A stretch of 64,000 bases of DNA from Pseudomonas sp. A-RE-19. GTDB taxonomy: Bacteria; Pseudomonadota; Gammaproteobacteria; Pseudomonadales; Pseudomonadaceae. The stretch is from NCBI RefSeq assembly GCF_019956555.1, contig NZ_JAHBDQ010000010.1, positions 1 through 64,000 of the forward strand, read 5' to 3'. The notes beneath the pieces were generated by a model. It saw only the letters and a program-made list of their open reading frames with translations. It was not told where the DNA came from and did no database searches. The translations under genes and the position numbers were made by a program. Shown here in pieces: positions 37,744 to 46,633 of the stretch (within the stretch, counting starts at the first letter, position 1; every line of letters begins with the position of its first letter).

Positions 37744-38658
37744 TCAGGCCTGGCGATTGGCATACATCCGACACTCTGCCAAAAGCGCCAGCAAATTCGG
37801 GTCACGCTCCTTGGCCTTCAGAAACACCACGCCGATGTGCTGCTGCAATCGATACTTTTCCTGCAACGGAATCAGCTTCACCCGGTTTTCATACACCGCC
37901 GCAATCCGTCCCGGCAGCAACGCATAACCGACCCCGGAGCTGACCATGCTCAGCAGGGTGAAGATGTCGTTGACCTGCATCGCCACTTTCGGCTCGAACC
38001 CTGCCTGCTTGAATACCCGAATACCGTCCTGGTGCGTGGCGAAGCCTTGGGTCAAGGTGATGAACGTCTCGTCACGCACCTCGGCCAGATCGACTTCGGC
38101 CCGCTGGGCAAAGGGTGAATCAGCCGGGGTGGCGAGGAAGATGTCATCGGAAAACAGCTGAATCTGCTCACAGTCCGGGTCGTTGACGCTGTCGTCCAGC
38201 GACACCAGGATTGCATCGACTTCCATGTTCTTGAGCTTGTACAACAGGTCGATGTTGGAGCCCAGGATCAGGTCGATATTGAGTTCGCTGCGGCGAATTT
38301 TCAGGCCCATGATCAGCTGCGGCACGGTCTTCACCGTCAGCGAATACAGTGACCCAAGCTTGAAGCGCTCAGCGGAGAACCCGGCAGCTTCACGGGTCAG
38401 GCGCACACTTTCGAGCACGTCCTGAATCAGCTTCTGCGCCCGTTCTTCCAGCACATAAGCGCTTTCAAGTGGGGTCAGGTTGCGGCCTTCGTGCTTGAAT
38501 AGAGGGCAACGCAGGGCGCTTTCCAGAGAGTGAATGGCGCGGTGCACGCTGACGTTGCTGGTCTGCAACTCGGCGGCGGCGCGGGCCAGGTTGCCGGTGC
38601 GCATGAAGGCCAGGAACACCTCGAGTTTTTTCAGGGTCAACTCTTCATCGATCAACAT
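37744..38658 (-). CDS. mdcR: LysR-type regulator MdcR
   Basis: LysR-family regulator of 304 aa. The winged helix-turn-helix is at about residues 7-66 (LTLKKLEVFLAFMRTGNLARAAAELQTSNVSVHRAIHSLESAL), followed by a periplasmic-binding-type effector domain. Its position convergent with madM and its N-terminal sequence fit MdcR, the malonate-responsive activator of mdc operons. The start at 38658 (MLIDEELTLKK) is chosen; the frame is open to 38910 through a stretch that includes a decayed copy of its own helix-turn-helix code. Confidence 0.93.
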   Translation of the reverse strand: MLIDEELTLKKLEVFLAFMRTGNLARAAAELQTSNVSVHRAIHSLESALRCPLFKHEGRNLTPLESAYVLEERAQKLIQDVLESVRLTREAAGFSAERFKLGSLYSLTVKTVPQLIMGLKIRRSELNIDLILGSNIDLLYKLKNMEVDAILVSLDDSVNDPDCEQIQLFSDDIFLATPADSPFAQRAEVDLAEVRDETFITLTQGFATHQDGIRVFKQAGFEPKVAMQVNDIFTLLSMVSSGVGYALLPGRIAAVYENRVKLIPLQEKYRLQQHIGVVFLKAKERDPNLLALLAECRMYANRQA

Positions 38659-38723
38659 GGGCGTGACTCTTATTCGAATCACTCGATTGTGCCCAATTGG
38701 CTGGCGTTTGGCTCGATGGCTTT

Positions 38724-38736
38724 TTGTAGGAGCTGC
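38724..38736. repeat. Class B REP head fragment
   Basis: TTTGTAGGAGCTG, a truncated head of the second repeat class, lies 65 bp upstream of mdcR and immediately before the mdcR-like fragment. Confidence 0.6.
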
Positions 38737-38755
38737 GCTATACGGAAACATTGCA

Positions 38756-38803
38756 CTGGTTTGTAACTCGACGGCGGTGCGGGGCAGGTTGCCGGTGCAC
38801 ATG
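38756..38803 (-). pseudogene. Decayed copy of the mdcR helix-turn-helix segment
   Basis: These 48 bp match 38558-38605 inside mdcR at 42 of 48 positions. Read on the minus strand they encode MCTGNLPRTAVELQTS, against MRTGNLARAAAELQTS in MdcR. It has no start region or downstream domain of its own. Repeat heads flank it on both sides. A small duplication of mdcR, or a remnant of a second lysR gene, are both possible. Confidence 0.65.
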
Positions 38804-38811
38804 GGGGCTCT

Positions 38812-38957
38812 TGTAGGAGCTGTCGAGTGAAACGAGGCTGCGATCTTTTGATCTTCAGCACCTTCAAGGGCACCTAGAATCAAGATCAAAAGATCGCAGC
38901 CTCGTTTCACTCGACAGCTCCTACACAGCTCCTACATAGCTCCTACACCGGTCCTAC
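38812..38957. repeat. Class B REPIN with 44-bp perfect arms
   Basis: The arms 38812-38855 and 38882-38925 are perfect complements with a 26-nt loop. They contain the class B core GCTGCGATCTTTTGATC. The right end continues with further partial copies of AGCTCCTACA up to about 38957, a small tandem tail. Confidence 0.92.
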
Positions 38958-38995
38958 AGGGGCTTTGTGTTAATGAATTTTGAGGTGAGCAACGC

Positions 38996-39613
38996 ATGTA
39001 TCACGGGGAAAGATTGAACGCTTGGACGCATTTGGTCGGGGCGGTTGCGGCGTTTGTCGGGGGTGTGTGGCTGCTGGTGATCGCCAGTATGGACGGCAGT
39101 CCGTGGAAGATCGTCAGCGTGGCGATTTACGCGTTCACCTTGCTGGTGCTCTACAGCGCCTCGACCGTTTACCACAGCGTGCGCGGGCGCAAGAAAGCGA
39201 TCATGCAGAAGGTCGATCACTTTTCGATCTACCTGCTGATTGCCGGCAGTTACACGCCGTTCTGCCTGGTGACCCTGCGCGGGCCGTGGGGCTGGACGCT
39301 GTTCGGGATTGTCTGGGGGCTGGCGCTGATCGGTATCCTGCAAGAGATCAAACCCCGCTCGGAGGCGCGGATTCTGTCGATCGTGATTTACGCGGTGATG
39401 GGCTGGATCGTGCTGGTGGCGGTCAAGCCACTGTTGGCCGCGCTGGGGCTTGTCGGCTTTACCTGGCTGGCGTCGGGCGGGGTGCTGTACACCGTGGGGA
39501 TTATCTTTTTTGCCCTCGACCATCGCCTGCGGCATGCCCATGGGGTCTGGCATCTGTTCGTGATTGCCGGGAGCGTGCTGCACTTTGTGGCGATTTTGTT
39601 TTATGTCCTTTAG
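38996..39613 (+). CDS. Hemolysin III family (PAQR-type) membrane protein
   Basis: Protein of 205 aa with seven predicted helices, MYHGERLNAWTHLVGAVAAFVGGVWLLV. The family metal-site residues appear in STVYHSV near residue 60, DHFSIYLLIAGSYTPF, and HRLRHAHGVWHLFVIAGSVLHF at the end. The YqfA/hemolysin III family is named after a Bacillus cytolysin, but most bacterial members are not toxins and have no clear role. GAGG lies 10 bp ahead of the ATG. Confidence 0.92.
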   Translation: MYHGERLNAWTHLVGAVAAFVGGVWLLVIASMDGSPWKIVSVAIYAFTLLVLYSASTVYHSVRGRKKAIMQKVDHFSIYLLIAGSYTPFCLVTLRGPWGWTLFGIVWGLALIGILQEIKPRSEARILSIVIYAVMGWIVLVAVKPLLAALGLVGFTWLASGGVLYTVGIIFFALDHRLRHAHGVWHLFVIAGSVLHFVAILFYVL

Positions 39614-39627
39614 ACCGAGGTGCTGCC

Positions 39628-39691
39628 ATCGCGAGCAGGCTCGCTCCCACAGGTGCAGCGGCGTCCTTGTGGGAGCGAGCCTGCTCGCGAT
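39628..39691. repeat. REPIN, class A REP pair
   Basis: Inverted heads (ATCGCGAGCAGGCTCGCTCC and complement) between the convergent hemolysin III-like gene and rsmE. Confidence 0.9.
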
Positions 39692-39697
39692 GGGGCC

Positions 39698-40420
39698 CTA
39701 GAAGTCACCCCAAAGTTGTTGGGCCACCGCCAACGCCACTACCGGCGCGGTCTCAGTGCGCAGCACACGCGGTCCAAGCCGGGCGGCATGAAAACCGGCT
39801 CCCTTGGCTTGCTCAACCTCTGCATCGGACAACCCGCCTTCCGGGCCGATCAGAAACGCCAGCGTCGCCGGTTTCGCATGGCTCACCAGCGGCTCGGCCA
39901 CCGGGTGCAGCACCAGTTTCAATTCGGCTTCCGTTTGCTTCAGCCAGTCGGCCAACAGCAACGGCGGATGAATCACCGGCACCCGTGAACGTCCGCACTG
40001 TTCGCAGGCGCTGATCGCCACCTGACGCCAGTGCATCAGGCGTTTGTCGGCGCGCTCGTCCTTGAGGCGGACTTCGCAGCGGTCGGTGAATATCGGGGTG
40101 ATTTCGCTGACGCCCAGTTCGGTGGCTTTCTGAATCGCCCAGTCCATCCGCTCGCCACGAGACAAGCCCTGGCCGAGATGGACGGCAAGCGACGACTCGA
40201 CCTGCCCGGCGAAGCGCTCATCGATTTGCACCACGACGCGCTTCTTGCCGACTTCCGCCAGCACGCCGCGAAACTCATGGCCCGAACCGTCGAACAATTG
40301 CACCGCATCACCCTCGGCCATGCGCAGCACACGGCTGATGTAATGGGCCTGGGCCTCGGGAAGCTCGTGTTCGCCGGTGCTCAACGGGGCGTCGATAAAG
40401 AAGCGGGACAGTCTCATCAA
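39698..40420 (-). CDS. rsmE: 16S rRNA (uracil1498-N3)-methyltransferase
   Basis: SPOUT-class methyltransferase of 240 aa. The N-terminal PUA-like part is MMRLSRFFIDAPLSTGEHELPEAQAHYISRVLRM; the knot has LAFLIGPEGGLSDAEVEQAKGAGFHAARLGPRVLRTETAPVVAL. It modifies U1498 in the ribosome decoding site. It precedes bioA on the opposite side of a REPIN in the same orientation, as in P. aeruginosa. Confidence 0.95.
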   Translation of the reverse strand: MMRLSRFFIDAPLSTGEHELPEAQAHYISRVLRMAEGDAVQLFDGSGHEFRGVLAEVGKKRVVVQIDERFAGQVESSLAVHLGQGLSRGERMDWAIQKATELGVSEITPIFTDRCEVRLKDERADKRLMHWRQVAISACEQCGRSRVPVIHPPLLLADWLKQTEAELKLVLHPVAEPLVSHAKPATLAFLIGPEGGLSDAEVEQAKGAGFHAARLGPRVLRTETAPVVALAVAQQLWGDF

Positions 40421-40455
40421 TGGTCTCTGTAAAAGTGTGGAAGTCTGGCGGCCCC

Positions 40456-40534
40456 ATCGCGGGCAAGTCGGGTCGCCGCATCGCCGCTCCCACAGGTTTT
40501 GCGCCGAACCTGTGGGAGCGGGCTTGCCCGCGAT
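40456..40534. repeat. REPIN with an interrupted left head
   Basis: A class A pair whose left head reads ATCGCGGGCAAG, then an extra 17 or so bases (TCGGGTCGCCGCATCGC), then CGCTCCCACAGG. The right head is intact. It lies between bioA and rsmE. Confidence 0.85.
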
Positions 40535-40574
40535 GACGGTGGTGCGGTCACCGCTGAAGCTTAGGTGAAGTCAA

Positions 40575-41981
40575 TCAGCCCGGATCACGGTAACCCGGAT
40601 GAAAGTCCTTCGGCACCGCCACGCTGATGCTGTCACGGGTGGCGATGTCGATGCCTTCACTGGCCACCTCGGCCAGGAAATCGATCTGCTCCGGGGTAAT
40701 CACGTAAGGCGGCAGGAAATACACCACGCTGCCCAACGGCCGCAGTAAAGCACCCCGCTCCAGCGCATGCTGGAACACCTTCAAACCACGACGTTCCTGC
40801 CACGGGTAAGCGGTCTTGCCGGCCTTGTCCTTGACCATTTCGATGGCCAGCACCATGCCGGTCTGGCGCACTTCGGAAACGTTGGGGTGATCGGCCAGGT
40901 GCGCAGTGGAGGAGGCCATGCGTTGAGCCAGCACCTTGTTGTTCTCGATGACGTTGTCTTCTTCGAAGATATCCAGCGTCGCCAATGCCGCCGCGCACGC
41001 CAGCGGATTGCCAGTGTAGCTGTGGGAATGCAGGAAGGCGCGCAGGGTCGGGTAGTCGTCGTAGAACGCGCTGTAGACCTCATCGGTGGTCAGGCAGGCC
41101 GCCAACGGCAGGTAACCGCCGGTCAGGGCCTTGGACAGACAGAGGAAGTCCGGGCGGATGCCGGCCTGCTCACAGGCGAACATGGTTCCGGTGCGACCGA
41201 AGCCAACGGCGATTTCATCGTGGATCAGGTGCACGCCATAACGATCACAGGCTTCGCGCAGCAGCTTGAGATACACCGGGTGGTACATGCGCATCCCGCC
41301 AGCGCCCTGAATCAACGGCTCCAGGATCACGGCGGCCACGGTGTCGTGGTTGTCGGCCAGCGTCTGCTCCATGGCGACGAACATGTTGCGCGAGTGTTCT
41401 TCCCAGCTCATGCCCTCGGGGCGCAGGTAGCAGTCGGGGCTCGGCACCTTGATGGTGTCCATCAGCAGGGGTTTGTAGGTTTCGGTAAACAGCGGCACGT
41501 CACCCACCGCCATCGCTGCCATGGTCTCGCCGTGGTAGCCGTTGGTGAGGGTGACGAAGCGCTTCTTGTTCGGCTGGCCGCGGTTGAGCCAGTAGTGAAA
41601 GCTCATTTTCAGCGCAACTTCGATGCACGACGAACCGTTATCGGCGTAGAAGCACCGGGTCAGGCCTTCAGGCGTCATCTTGACCAGCCGCTCCGACAAT
41701 TCAATCACCGGCTGATGGCTGAAGCCGGCGAGGATCACATGTTCCAGCTGATCGACCTGATCCTTGATGCGCTGGTTGATCCGCGGGTTGGCGTGACCGA
41801 ACACGTTGACCCACCAGGAGCTGACGGCGTCGAGGTAGCGTTTGCCTTCGAAGTCTTCCAGCCACACGCCTTCACCGCGTTTGATCGGGATCAGCGGCAG
41901 CTGTTCGTGGTCTTTCATCTGGGTGCAGGGATGCCACAACACGGCAAGATCGCGTTCCATCCACTGTTTATTCAGGCCCAT
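40575..41981 (-). CDS. bioA: Adenosylmethionine-8-amino-7-oxononanoate aminotransferase
   Basis: PLP enzyme of 468 aa that uses SAM as amino donor to make 7,8-diaminopelargonate in biotin synthesis. WHPCTQMKDHE near the start, SSWWVNVFGHANPRINQ, YADNGSSCIEVALKMSFHYW and the PLP lysine in DFLCLSKALTGGYLPLA are typical. GAGGAG precedes the ATG by 7 bases. Just upstream, TACCCG and CGGGTA (42000-42020) can pair to form a small leader hairpin. The other bio genes are not in the window. Confidence 0.95.
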   Translation of the reverse strand: MGLNKQWMERDLAVLWHPCTQMKDHEQLPLIPIKRGEGVWLEDFEGKRYLDAVSSWWVNVFGHANPRINQRIKDQVDQLEHVILAGFSHQPVIELSERLVKMTPEGLTRCFYADNGSSCIEVALKMSFHYWLNRGQPNKKRFVTLTNGYHGETMAAMAVGDVPLFTETYKPLLMDTIKVPSPDCYLRPEGMSWEEHSRNMFVAMEQTLADNHDTVAAVILEPLIQGAGGMRMYHPVYLKLLREACDRYGVHLIHDEIAVGFGRTGTMFACEQAGIRPDFLCLSKALTGGYLPLAACLTTDEVYSAFYDDYPTLRAFLHSHSYTGNPLACAAALATLDIFEEDNVIENNKVLAQRMASSTAHLADHPNVSEVRQTGMVLAIEMVKDKAGKTAYPWQERRGLKVFQHALERGALLRPLGSVVYFLPPYVITPEQIDFLAEVASEGIDIATRDSISVAVPKDFHPGYRDPG

Positions 41982-42204
41982 TTTCTGTCTCCTCGAGGCT
42001 ACCCGTGACGTAGGCGGGTAAACAATCGCGCAAGCCTATGCAATGCGCGTCACCGGGACAACCCATTGTGTCGATTGAGCTACTTTGTATAGGACGATAG
42101 ACGTTGCTGGCGGCGTTTTGATGGCTGACGTATTCTTCGCGGCTCTTTGAGTCGTCTGACTCGTAAAACCGCTATTTCCCTCGTGTATTTCCGGAGTTCG
42201 CTGA

Positions 42205-43980
42205 ATGTCTGCTGGTTGGCTGCGCGCCTGTGCGCTGGTGATGTTGGGGCTGTTCAGCGTTTCGGCGCTGGCCAAGGATAAAACGGCGATCGTGATCGGC
42301 GGCGGGCTTGCGGGCCTCACTGCGGCTTACGAGCTGCAGAACAAGGGCTGGCAAGTCACCCTGCTGGAAGCCAAACCGACCCTGGGCGGTCGTTCCGGCA
42401 TGGCCACCAGTGAATGGATCGGCAACGACAAGACCCAGCCGGTGCTGAACAAGTACGTCTCGACGTTCAAGCTGAGCACCACGCCAGCCCCTGAATTCGT
42501 ACGCACCCCGGGCTATCTGATCGACGGCGTATATTTCACTGCCGCTGATCTGGCCGCTAAACAGCCGGCCACCGCCGACGCACTGAAGCGCTACGAAAAG
42601 ACCCTGGATGATCTGGCGCGTTCGATCGAGGACCCGCAGAACCCGGCGGCCAACAGCACGCTGTTCGCCCTGGACCAGATCAACGTGGCCAACTGGCTCG
42701 ATCGCCTGAACTTACCCGTCACTGCGCGTCAGTTGGTGAATCAGGAGATTCGTACCCATTACGACGAGCCTTCGCGCCTGTCACTGCTGTACTTCGCACA
42801 ACAGAGCCGCGTCTACCGTGGCATTGCCGACCGCGATCTGCGTGCCGCGCGGCTGCCCGGCGGCAGTCCGGTGCTGGCCCAGGCTTTCGTCAAACAACTG
42901 AAAACCATCAAGACCAGCTCCCCGGTTTCGGCCATTAGCCAGGACAAGGACGGTGTGACCGTCAAGGTCGGCAGCGTTGGCTATCAGGCGGACTACGTCG
43001 TGCTGGCCGTGCCGTTGCGTGCACTGAACAAGATTCAGATGACCCCGGCGCTGGATGCTCAGCACTTGGGCGCCATCAAGGGCACCAACTACGGCTGGCG
43101 TGACCAGATCATGCTGAAGTTCAAGACGCCTGTGTGGGAAAGCAAGGCGCGCATGTCTGGCGAGATCTACAGCAACGCCGGTCTGGGCATGCTGTGGGTT
43201 GAGCCGGCCCTGAAGGGCGGCGCCAACGTGGTCATCAACATTTCCGGCGACAACGCACGGGTGATGCAAGCCTTCGGCGACAAGCAGATGGCTGATCAGG
43301 TGCTGATTCGTCTGCACGAGTTTTATCCGCAGGCGCGCGGTTCGTTCACCGGTTATGAAGTCCGTCGTTACAGCACTGACCCGTCGATGGGTGGCGCTTA
43401 CCTGGCCTTCGGTCCGGGTCAGATGAGCAAGTACTGGCGCCTGTGGGAACGTCCGCTGCAACGTATAGCCTTTGCCGGCGAACACACCGATACCTTGTAC
43501 CCGGGCACTCTGGAAGGCGCATTGCGCACCGGTCAGCGTGCAGCCAGTCAGGTAGAGGACATGGCGGCGGGCAAATCGTTTGAACCGGCGAAGGTTGTGC
43601 CGGCGGCGACCGCTGCGGCGGCGGGCGCGGTAGTGGCGAAGAAAGGCAACTTCTTCAGCAACCTGTTCGGTGGTTCTGACGACAAACCGGAACCGGCCAA
43701 GGCGCCAGCACCCGTGGCACCGATTGCTCCGGCACCCGCCCCGGTAGCTGCGCCGGCCCCAGCGCCAGCACCGGTTGAGGCGCCGAAGCCAGTGGTTCCG
43801 GTGAAGGCCGAGCCGGCCAAGAAAGCACCGGCCAAAGCGCCAGTGAAAAAGCCTGCGGCAAAAACCGAGGCCAAAAAGGCTCCAGCCAAGGCCACGGCGA
43901 AAAAGACTGAGCCGGTGAAGAAACCAGCAGCCAGTACCGCTGTGATTACCCCGGCGGCGACTGAACCCAAAACGCAGTAA
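42205..43980 (+). CDS. Flavin amine oxidase-like protein with a histone-H1-like tail
   Basis: Protein of 591 aa. Residues 1-23 form a signal peptide (MSAGWLRACALVMLGLFSVSALA). The dinucleotide fold follows at once (AIVIGGGLAGLTAAYELQNKGWQVTLLEAKPTLGGR). The FAD/substrate C-terminal motif is FAGEHTDTLYPGTLEGALRTGQRAA near 440. From about 455 onward the chain is Ala/Pro/Lys-rich, with KKPAAK and KKAPAK repeats like the Pseudomonas AlgP/H1-like proteins. Homologous by position to a putative monoamine oxidase beside bioA in P. aeruginosa; substrate unknown. GGAG lies 11-14 bases before the ATG. Confidence 0.88.
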   Translation: MSAGWLRACALVMLGLFSVSALAKDKTAIVIGGGLAGLTAAYELQNKGWQVTLLEAKPTLGGRSGMATSEWIGNDKTQPVLNKYVSTFKLSTTPAPEFVRTPGYLIDGVYFTAADLAAKQPATADALKRYEKTLDDLARSIEDPQNPAANSTLFALDQINVANWLDRLNLPVTARQLVNQEIRTHYDEPSRLSLLYFAQQSRVYRGIADRDLRAARLPGGSPVLAQAFVKQLKTIKTSSPVSAISQDKDGVTVKVGSVGYQADYVVLAVPLRALNKIQMTPALDAQHLGAIKGTNYGWRDQIMLKFKTPVWESKARMSGEIYSNAGLGMLWVEPALKGGANVVINISGDNARVMQAFGDKQMADQVLIRLHEFYPQARGSFTGYEVRRYSTDPSMGGAYLAFGPGQMSKYWRLWERPLQRIAFAGEHTDTLYPGTLEGALRTGQRAASQVEDMAAGKSFEPAKVVPAATAAAAGAVVAKKGNFFSNLFGGSDDKPEPAKAPAPVAPIAPAPAPVAAPAPAPAPVEAPKPVVPVKAEPAKKAPAKAPVKKPAAKTEAKKAPAKATAKKTEPVKKPAASTAVITPAATEPKTQ

Positions 43981-43992
43981 GTCTTGGGATCA

Positions 43993-44026
43993 AAAAAAAG
44001 CGCGGCAGTGATGCCGCGCTTTTTTT
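43993..44026. terminator. Bidirectional intrinsic terminator
   Basis: Stem AAAAAAAGCGCGGCA, loop GTGA, and the complementary TGCCGCGCTTTTTTT. It lies 12 bp after the amine oxidase stop and also serves the convergent beta-propeller gene, since both strands end in a T-run. Confidence 0.95.
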
Positions 44027-44047
44027 ATGTCTTGTACAGACGTCCCG

Positions 44048-45004
44048 TCACCGGCTGCTGATTTTGCCGTCAGACTGAAGCAGATCGACAATATGCACTT
44101 CATCGCTTTGATAGTCGCTGATGTAGGCATGGTTGTGTCGATCAAGCGTCATGTCATAGGGTTCGAAAGCGCCGGGTATGGGAACTCGGCGAACAATGTC
44201 ATGCGTGGTGGTATTCACTTCCACCACCTCTTTTTTGGTTTGATCAACCGCATAAGCACATCTTTCACCGAACACTATTTTCCCTTCGCAGGTCACAAAG
44301 TCGAAATGCCTGGTGGCCGATGATCGGGTGTCCAGCACCGTCAGTTTTCGAGCGTCCAGACCCACGACATACACTTCTCTGCCGTCGGGACTGACGGTCA
44401 CCGCTGACGGATATTGGGCAGTTTTGATGATGTTGATGACTTTGAACGTCTTGCTGCTGAGGACCGTTAGTGCGTCCTGAAAAGGGCCGGTAGGGGAGTT
44501 GGTACTGGAAATGTAAAGGCGCGAATCGTCCAGGCTGATATCGACACTGATGGACGGTGAGGGTAATCCTCGGACTCTGCTCACTGCATAAGTGCGGGCG
44601 TCAATAATGGCCAACCATTCCTTATCCTGTCGAACGGTGACGTAAACATGCTTCCCGTCCCGGCTCACAACGACTCCCCAAGGGTATTTGCCCACCGTGA
44701 CATTACCCACTTCGTAGGTGTCGGTATCAATAACCGACACCGAACTTGAACCATAGTTGGTCACATAAGCTCGTTTCCCCCCATTGGCAAGGACGATGCT
44801 TTGGGGATAACGCTCGACGGCGATGGTGTGGATAACCTTTTTGTTCGAGGTGTCGATGACTGACACATTGCCCGAAATGTAATTGCAAACAAAAACCCGT
44901 GATCCATCATCGCTGATGGCTATTCCCCGTGGTCCTTCCCCTACAGCTATCGAATTGGAATGATTGTGCGTTATCCCGGGGGACGAACTCGAATTGTGAC
45001 TCAT
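44048..45004 (-). CDS. YVTN-type beta-propeller protein
   Basis: Protein of 318 aa built of about seven repeats of the form YVTNYGSSSVSVIDTDTYEVGNVTVGKYPWGVVVSRDGKHVYVT. No signal peptide and no catalytic motif are seen, so it probably acts as a binding scaffold; the ligand is unknown. Base composition is visibly nearer half GC than its neighbours at 60% or more, and it interrupts a gene order that is contiguous in P. aeruginosa. AGGAG 8 bases before ATG 45004 fixes the start; the frame is open 63 bp further. Confidence 0.85.
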   Translation of the reverse strand: MSHNSSSSPGITHNHSNSIAVGEGPRGIAISDDGSRVFVCNYISGNVSVIDTSNKKVIHTIAVERYPQSIVLANGGKRAYVTNYGSSSVSVIDTDTYEVGNVTVGKYPWGVVVSRDGKHVYVTVRQDKEWLAIIDARTYAVSRVRGLPSPSISVDISLDDSRLYISSTNSPTGPFQDALTVLSSKTFKVINIIKTAQYPSAVTVSPDGREVYVVGLDARKLTVLDTRSSATRHFDFVTCEGKIVFGERCAYAVDQTKKEVVEVNTTTHDIVRRVPIPGAFEPYDMTLDRHNHAYISDYQSDEVHIVDLLQSDGKISSR

Positions 45005-45288
45005 GGTAGAACTCCTGTTCAGACGCTCGGACAAACGTCCGATTTCAAGTTCATCAATGACCTGCAATGTTGACTACTGTCGGATATGACAGTTCAGACA
45101 AGTGGTAAAGGCACTTGGATTTGGCAATGAGGGACGGTATCTGAAGATTTTTTCATCCGGTTAACGCTTTCTTAACCTCTCGGCCCCAAGGTCTTGATCG
45201 TATTTCTCGATATTTCAAAGCGAAATTTTCCGCTTTAAATCGATAGATAACTCGATAGTCTTGGGCGCAGTTCTTACAGGATTTGGGC

Positions 45289-45840
45289 ATGCAGCTACGT
45301 AACTCTTCTTCCCGCTACGGTTGGATCAGCATTTTCATGCACTGGGGCGTGGCGCTCGCCGTCTTCGGCCTGTTCGCATTGGGGCTGTGGATGGTCGGTC
45401 TCGACTACTACAGCACCTGGCGTAAAGACGCGCCGGACCTGCACAAGAGCATTGGTCTGGTGTTATTTGCCGTCATGTTACTGCGGATGTTGTGGCGCTT
45501 CATCAGCCCACCGCCGCCGCCCCTGCAAAGCTATAGCCGCCTGACGCGCCTTGGTGCCCTGTTCGGCCATTCCTTCCTCTATCTCGGTCTGTTCGCTGTG
45601 ATGATTGCCGGTTACCTGATTTCCACCGCAGACGGTGTCGGGATTCCGGTGTTCGGACTGTTTGAGGTACCTGCGCTGGTGTCCGGACTACCGGACCAGG
45701 CAGACACCGCTGGTGTGATCCATTTGTACCTGGCTTGGGTGTTGGTAATTTTTTCCGGCCTCCATGCGTTGGCAGCATTGAAACACCACTTTATCGATCG
45801 TGATGCGACCCTGACGCGAATGCTGGGACGCAAAGCCTGA
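45289..45840 (+). CDS. Cytochrome b561
   Basis: Four-helix membrane cytochrome of 183 aa. Histidine pairs for two b hemes lie in [34 protein letters not shown] and [28 protein letters not shown]. It probably passes electrons from the quinone pool to a periplasmic partner. ATG 45289 ([20 protein letters not shown]) is preferred over a TTG two codons earlier. It lies 32 bp before the YceI gene; b561-YceI pairs are common. Confidence 0.93.
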   Translation: MQLRNSSSRYGWISIFMHWGVALAVFGLFALGLWMVGLDYYSTWRKDAPDLHKSIGLVLFAVMLLRMLWRFISPPPPPLQSYSRLTRLGALFGHSFLYLGLFAVMIAGYLISTADGVGIPVFGLFEVPALVSGLPDQADTAGVIHLYLAWVLVIFSGLHALAALKHHFIDRDATLTRMLGRKA

Positions 45841-45872
45841 TATTCAATCTCGACTCCAAAGGAATAGAAAGT

Positions 45873-46466
45873 ATGTTGAAAAAGACGCTCGCTGCTCTGG
45901 CAATCGGTTCTGCTCTACTGTCCGCTAATGTGATGGCGGCTGACTACGTGGTCGACAAAGAAGGCCAACACGCCTTCGTTGACTTCAAGATCAGCCACTT
46001 GGGCTACAGCTACATTACCGGTACCTTTAAAGATATCGACGGCAAGTTCAGCTTCGACGCTGCCAAGCCTGAAGACAGCAAAATCGAGTTCAACGTACGC
46101 ACCGCCAGCGTGTTCACCAACCACGCCGAACGTGACAAGCATATCGCCAGCGCTGACTTCCTGAACGTGGGCAAATTCGCCGACGCCAAGTTCGTCTCCA
46201 CCAGCGTCAAATCCACCGGTAAAAACGCCGCTGGTAAAGACACTGCCGACGTGACCGGCAACCTGACTATCCTCGGCGTGACCAAGCCCGTTGTAGTCAA
46301 GGCTACCTTCCTGGGTGAAGGCAAGGATCCATGGGGCGGCTACCGTGCCGGCTTCGAAGGCACCACCAGCATCAAGCGTTCCGACTTCGGCAAGCAGAAA
46401 GACCTGGGCCCAGCGTCCGATGCGGTCGAGTTGTACGTTACGTTTGAAGGTGTGAAAGCGAAGTAA
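45873..46466 (+). CDS. YceI family periplasmic protein
   Basis: Lipocalin-like protein of 197 aa with signal peptide [23 protein letters not shown], then [39 protein letters not shown]. YceI proteins bind polyisoprenoids. The P. aeruginosa protein at the same map position was described as a small secreted protease, PasP; whether this copy is proteolytic cannot be told from the sequence. AAAGGAA precedes the start. Confidence 0.93.
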   Translation: MLKKTLAALAIGSALLSANVMAADYVVDKEGQHAFVDFKISHLGYSYITGTFKDIDGKFSFDAAKPEDSKIEFNVRTASVFTNHAERDKHIASADFLNVGKFADAKFVSTSVKSTGKNAAGKDTADVTGNLTILGVTKPVVVKATFLGEGKDPWGGYRAGFEGTTSIKRSDFGKQKDLGPASDAVELYVTFEGVKAK

Positions 46467-46475
46467 TGCTGAGAC

Positions 46476-46560
46476 GTAGGAGCTGCCGCAGGCTGCGATC
46501 TTTTCAGGATCACTGCTGATAAGGCAAGGTCAAAAGATCGCAGGCTTCGCCAGCTCCTAC
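46476..46560. repeat. REPIN, class B pair (degenerate)
   Basis: Inverted copies of GTAGGAGCTGCCGCAGGCTG and complement, about 30 bp apart, after the YceI gene. The two arms differ at a few positions. Confidence 0.8.
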
Positions 46561-46581
46561 AAAAGCAGTTTGCAGCGCCCA

Positions 46582-46618
46582 AAAAAATGCCCCGGTCTTT
46601 CGATCCGGGGCATTTTTT
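46582..46618. terminator. Bidirectional intrinsic terminator
   Basis: Arms AAAAAATGCCCCGG and CCGGGGCATTTTTT around the loop TCTTTCGAT, between the convergent YceI and helicase genes. Both strands end in a T-run. Confidence 0.95.
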
Positions 46619-46633
46619 ATGGCTTTGAAAAAC

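Noticed and set aside
41982..42204. BirA-type operator in the bioA promoter region
   Set aside because: No TTGTAAAC-type palindrome is present; only a small TACCCG/CGGGTA hairpin was found.
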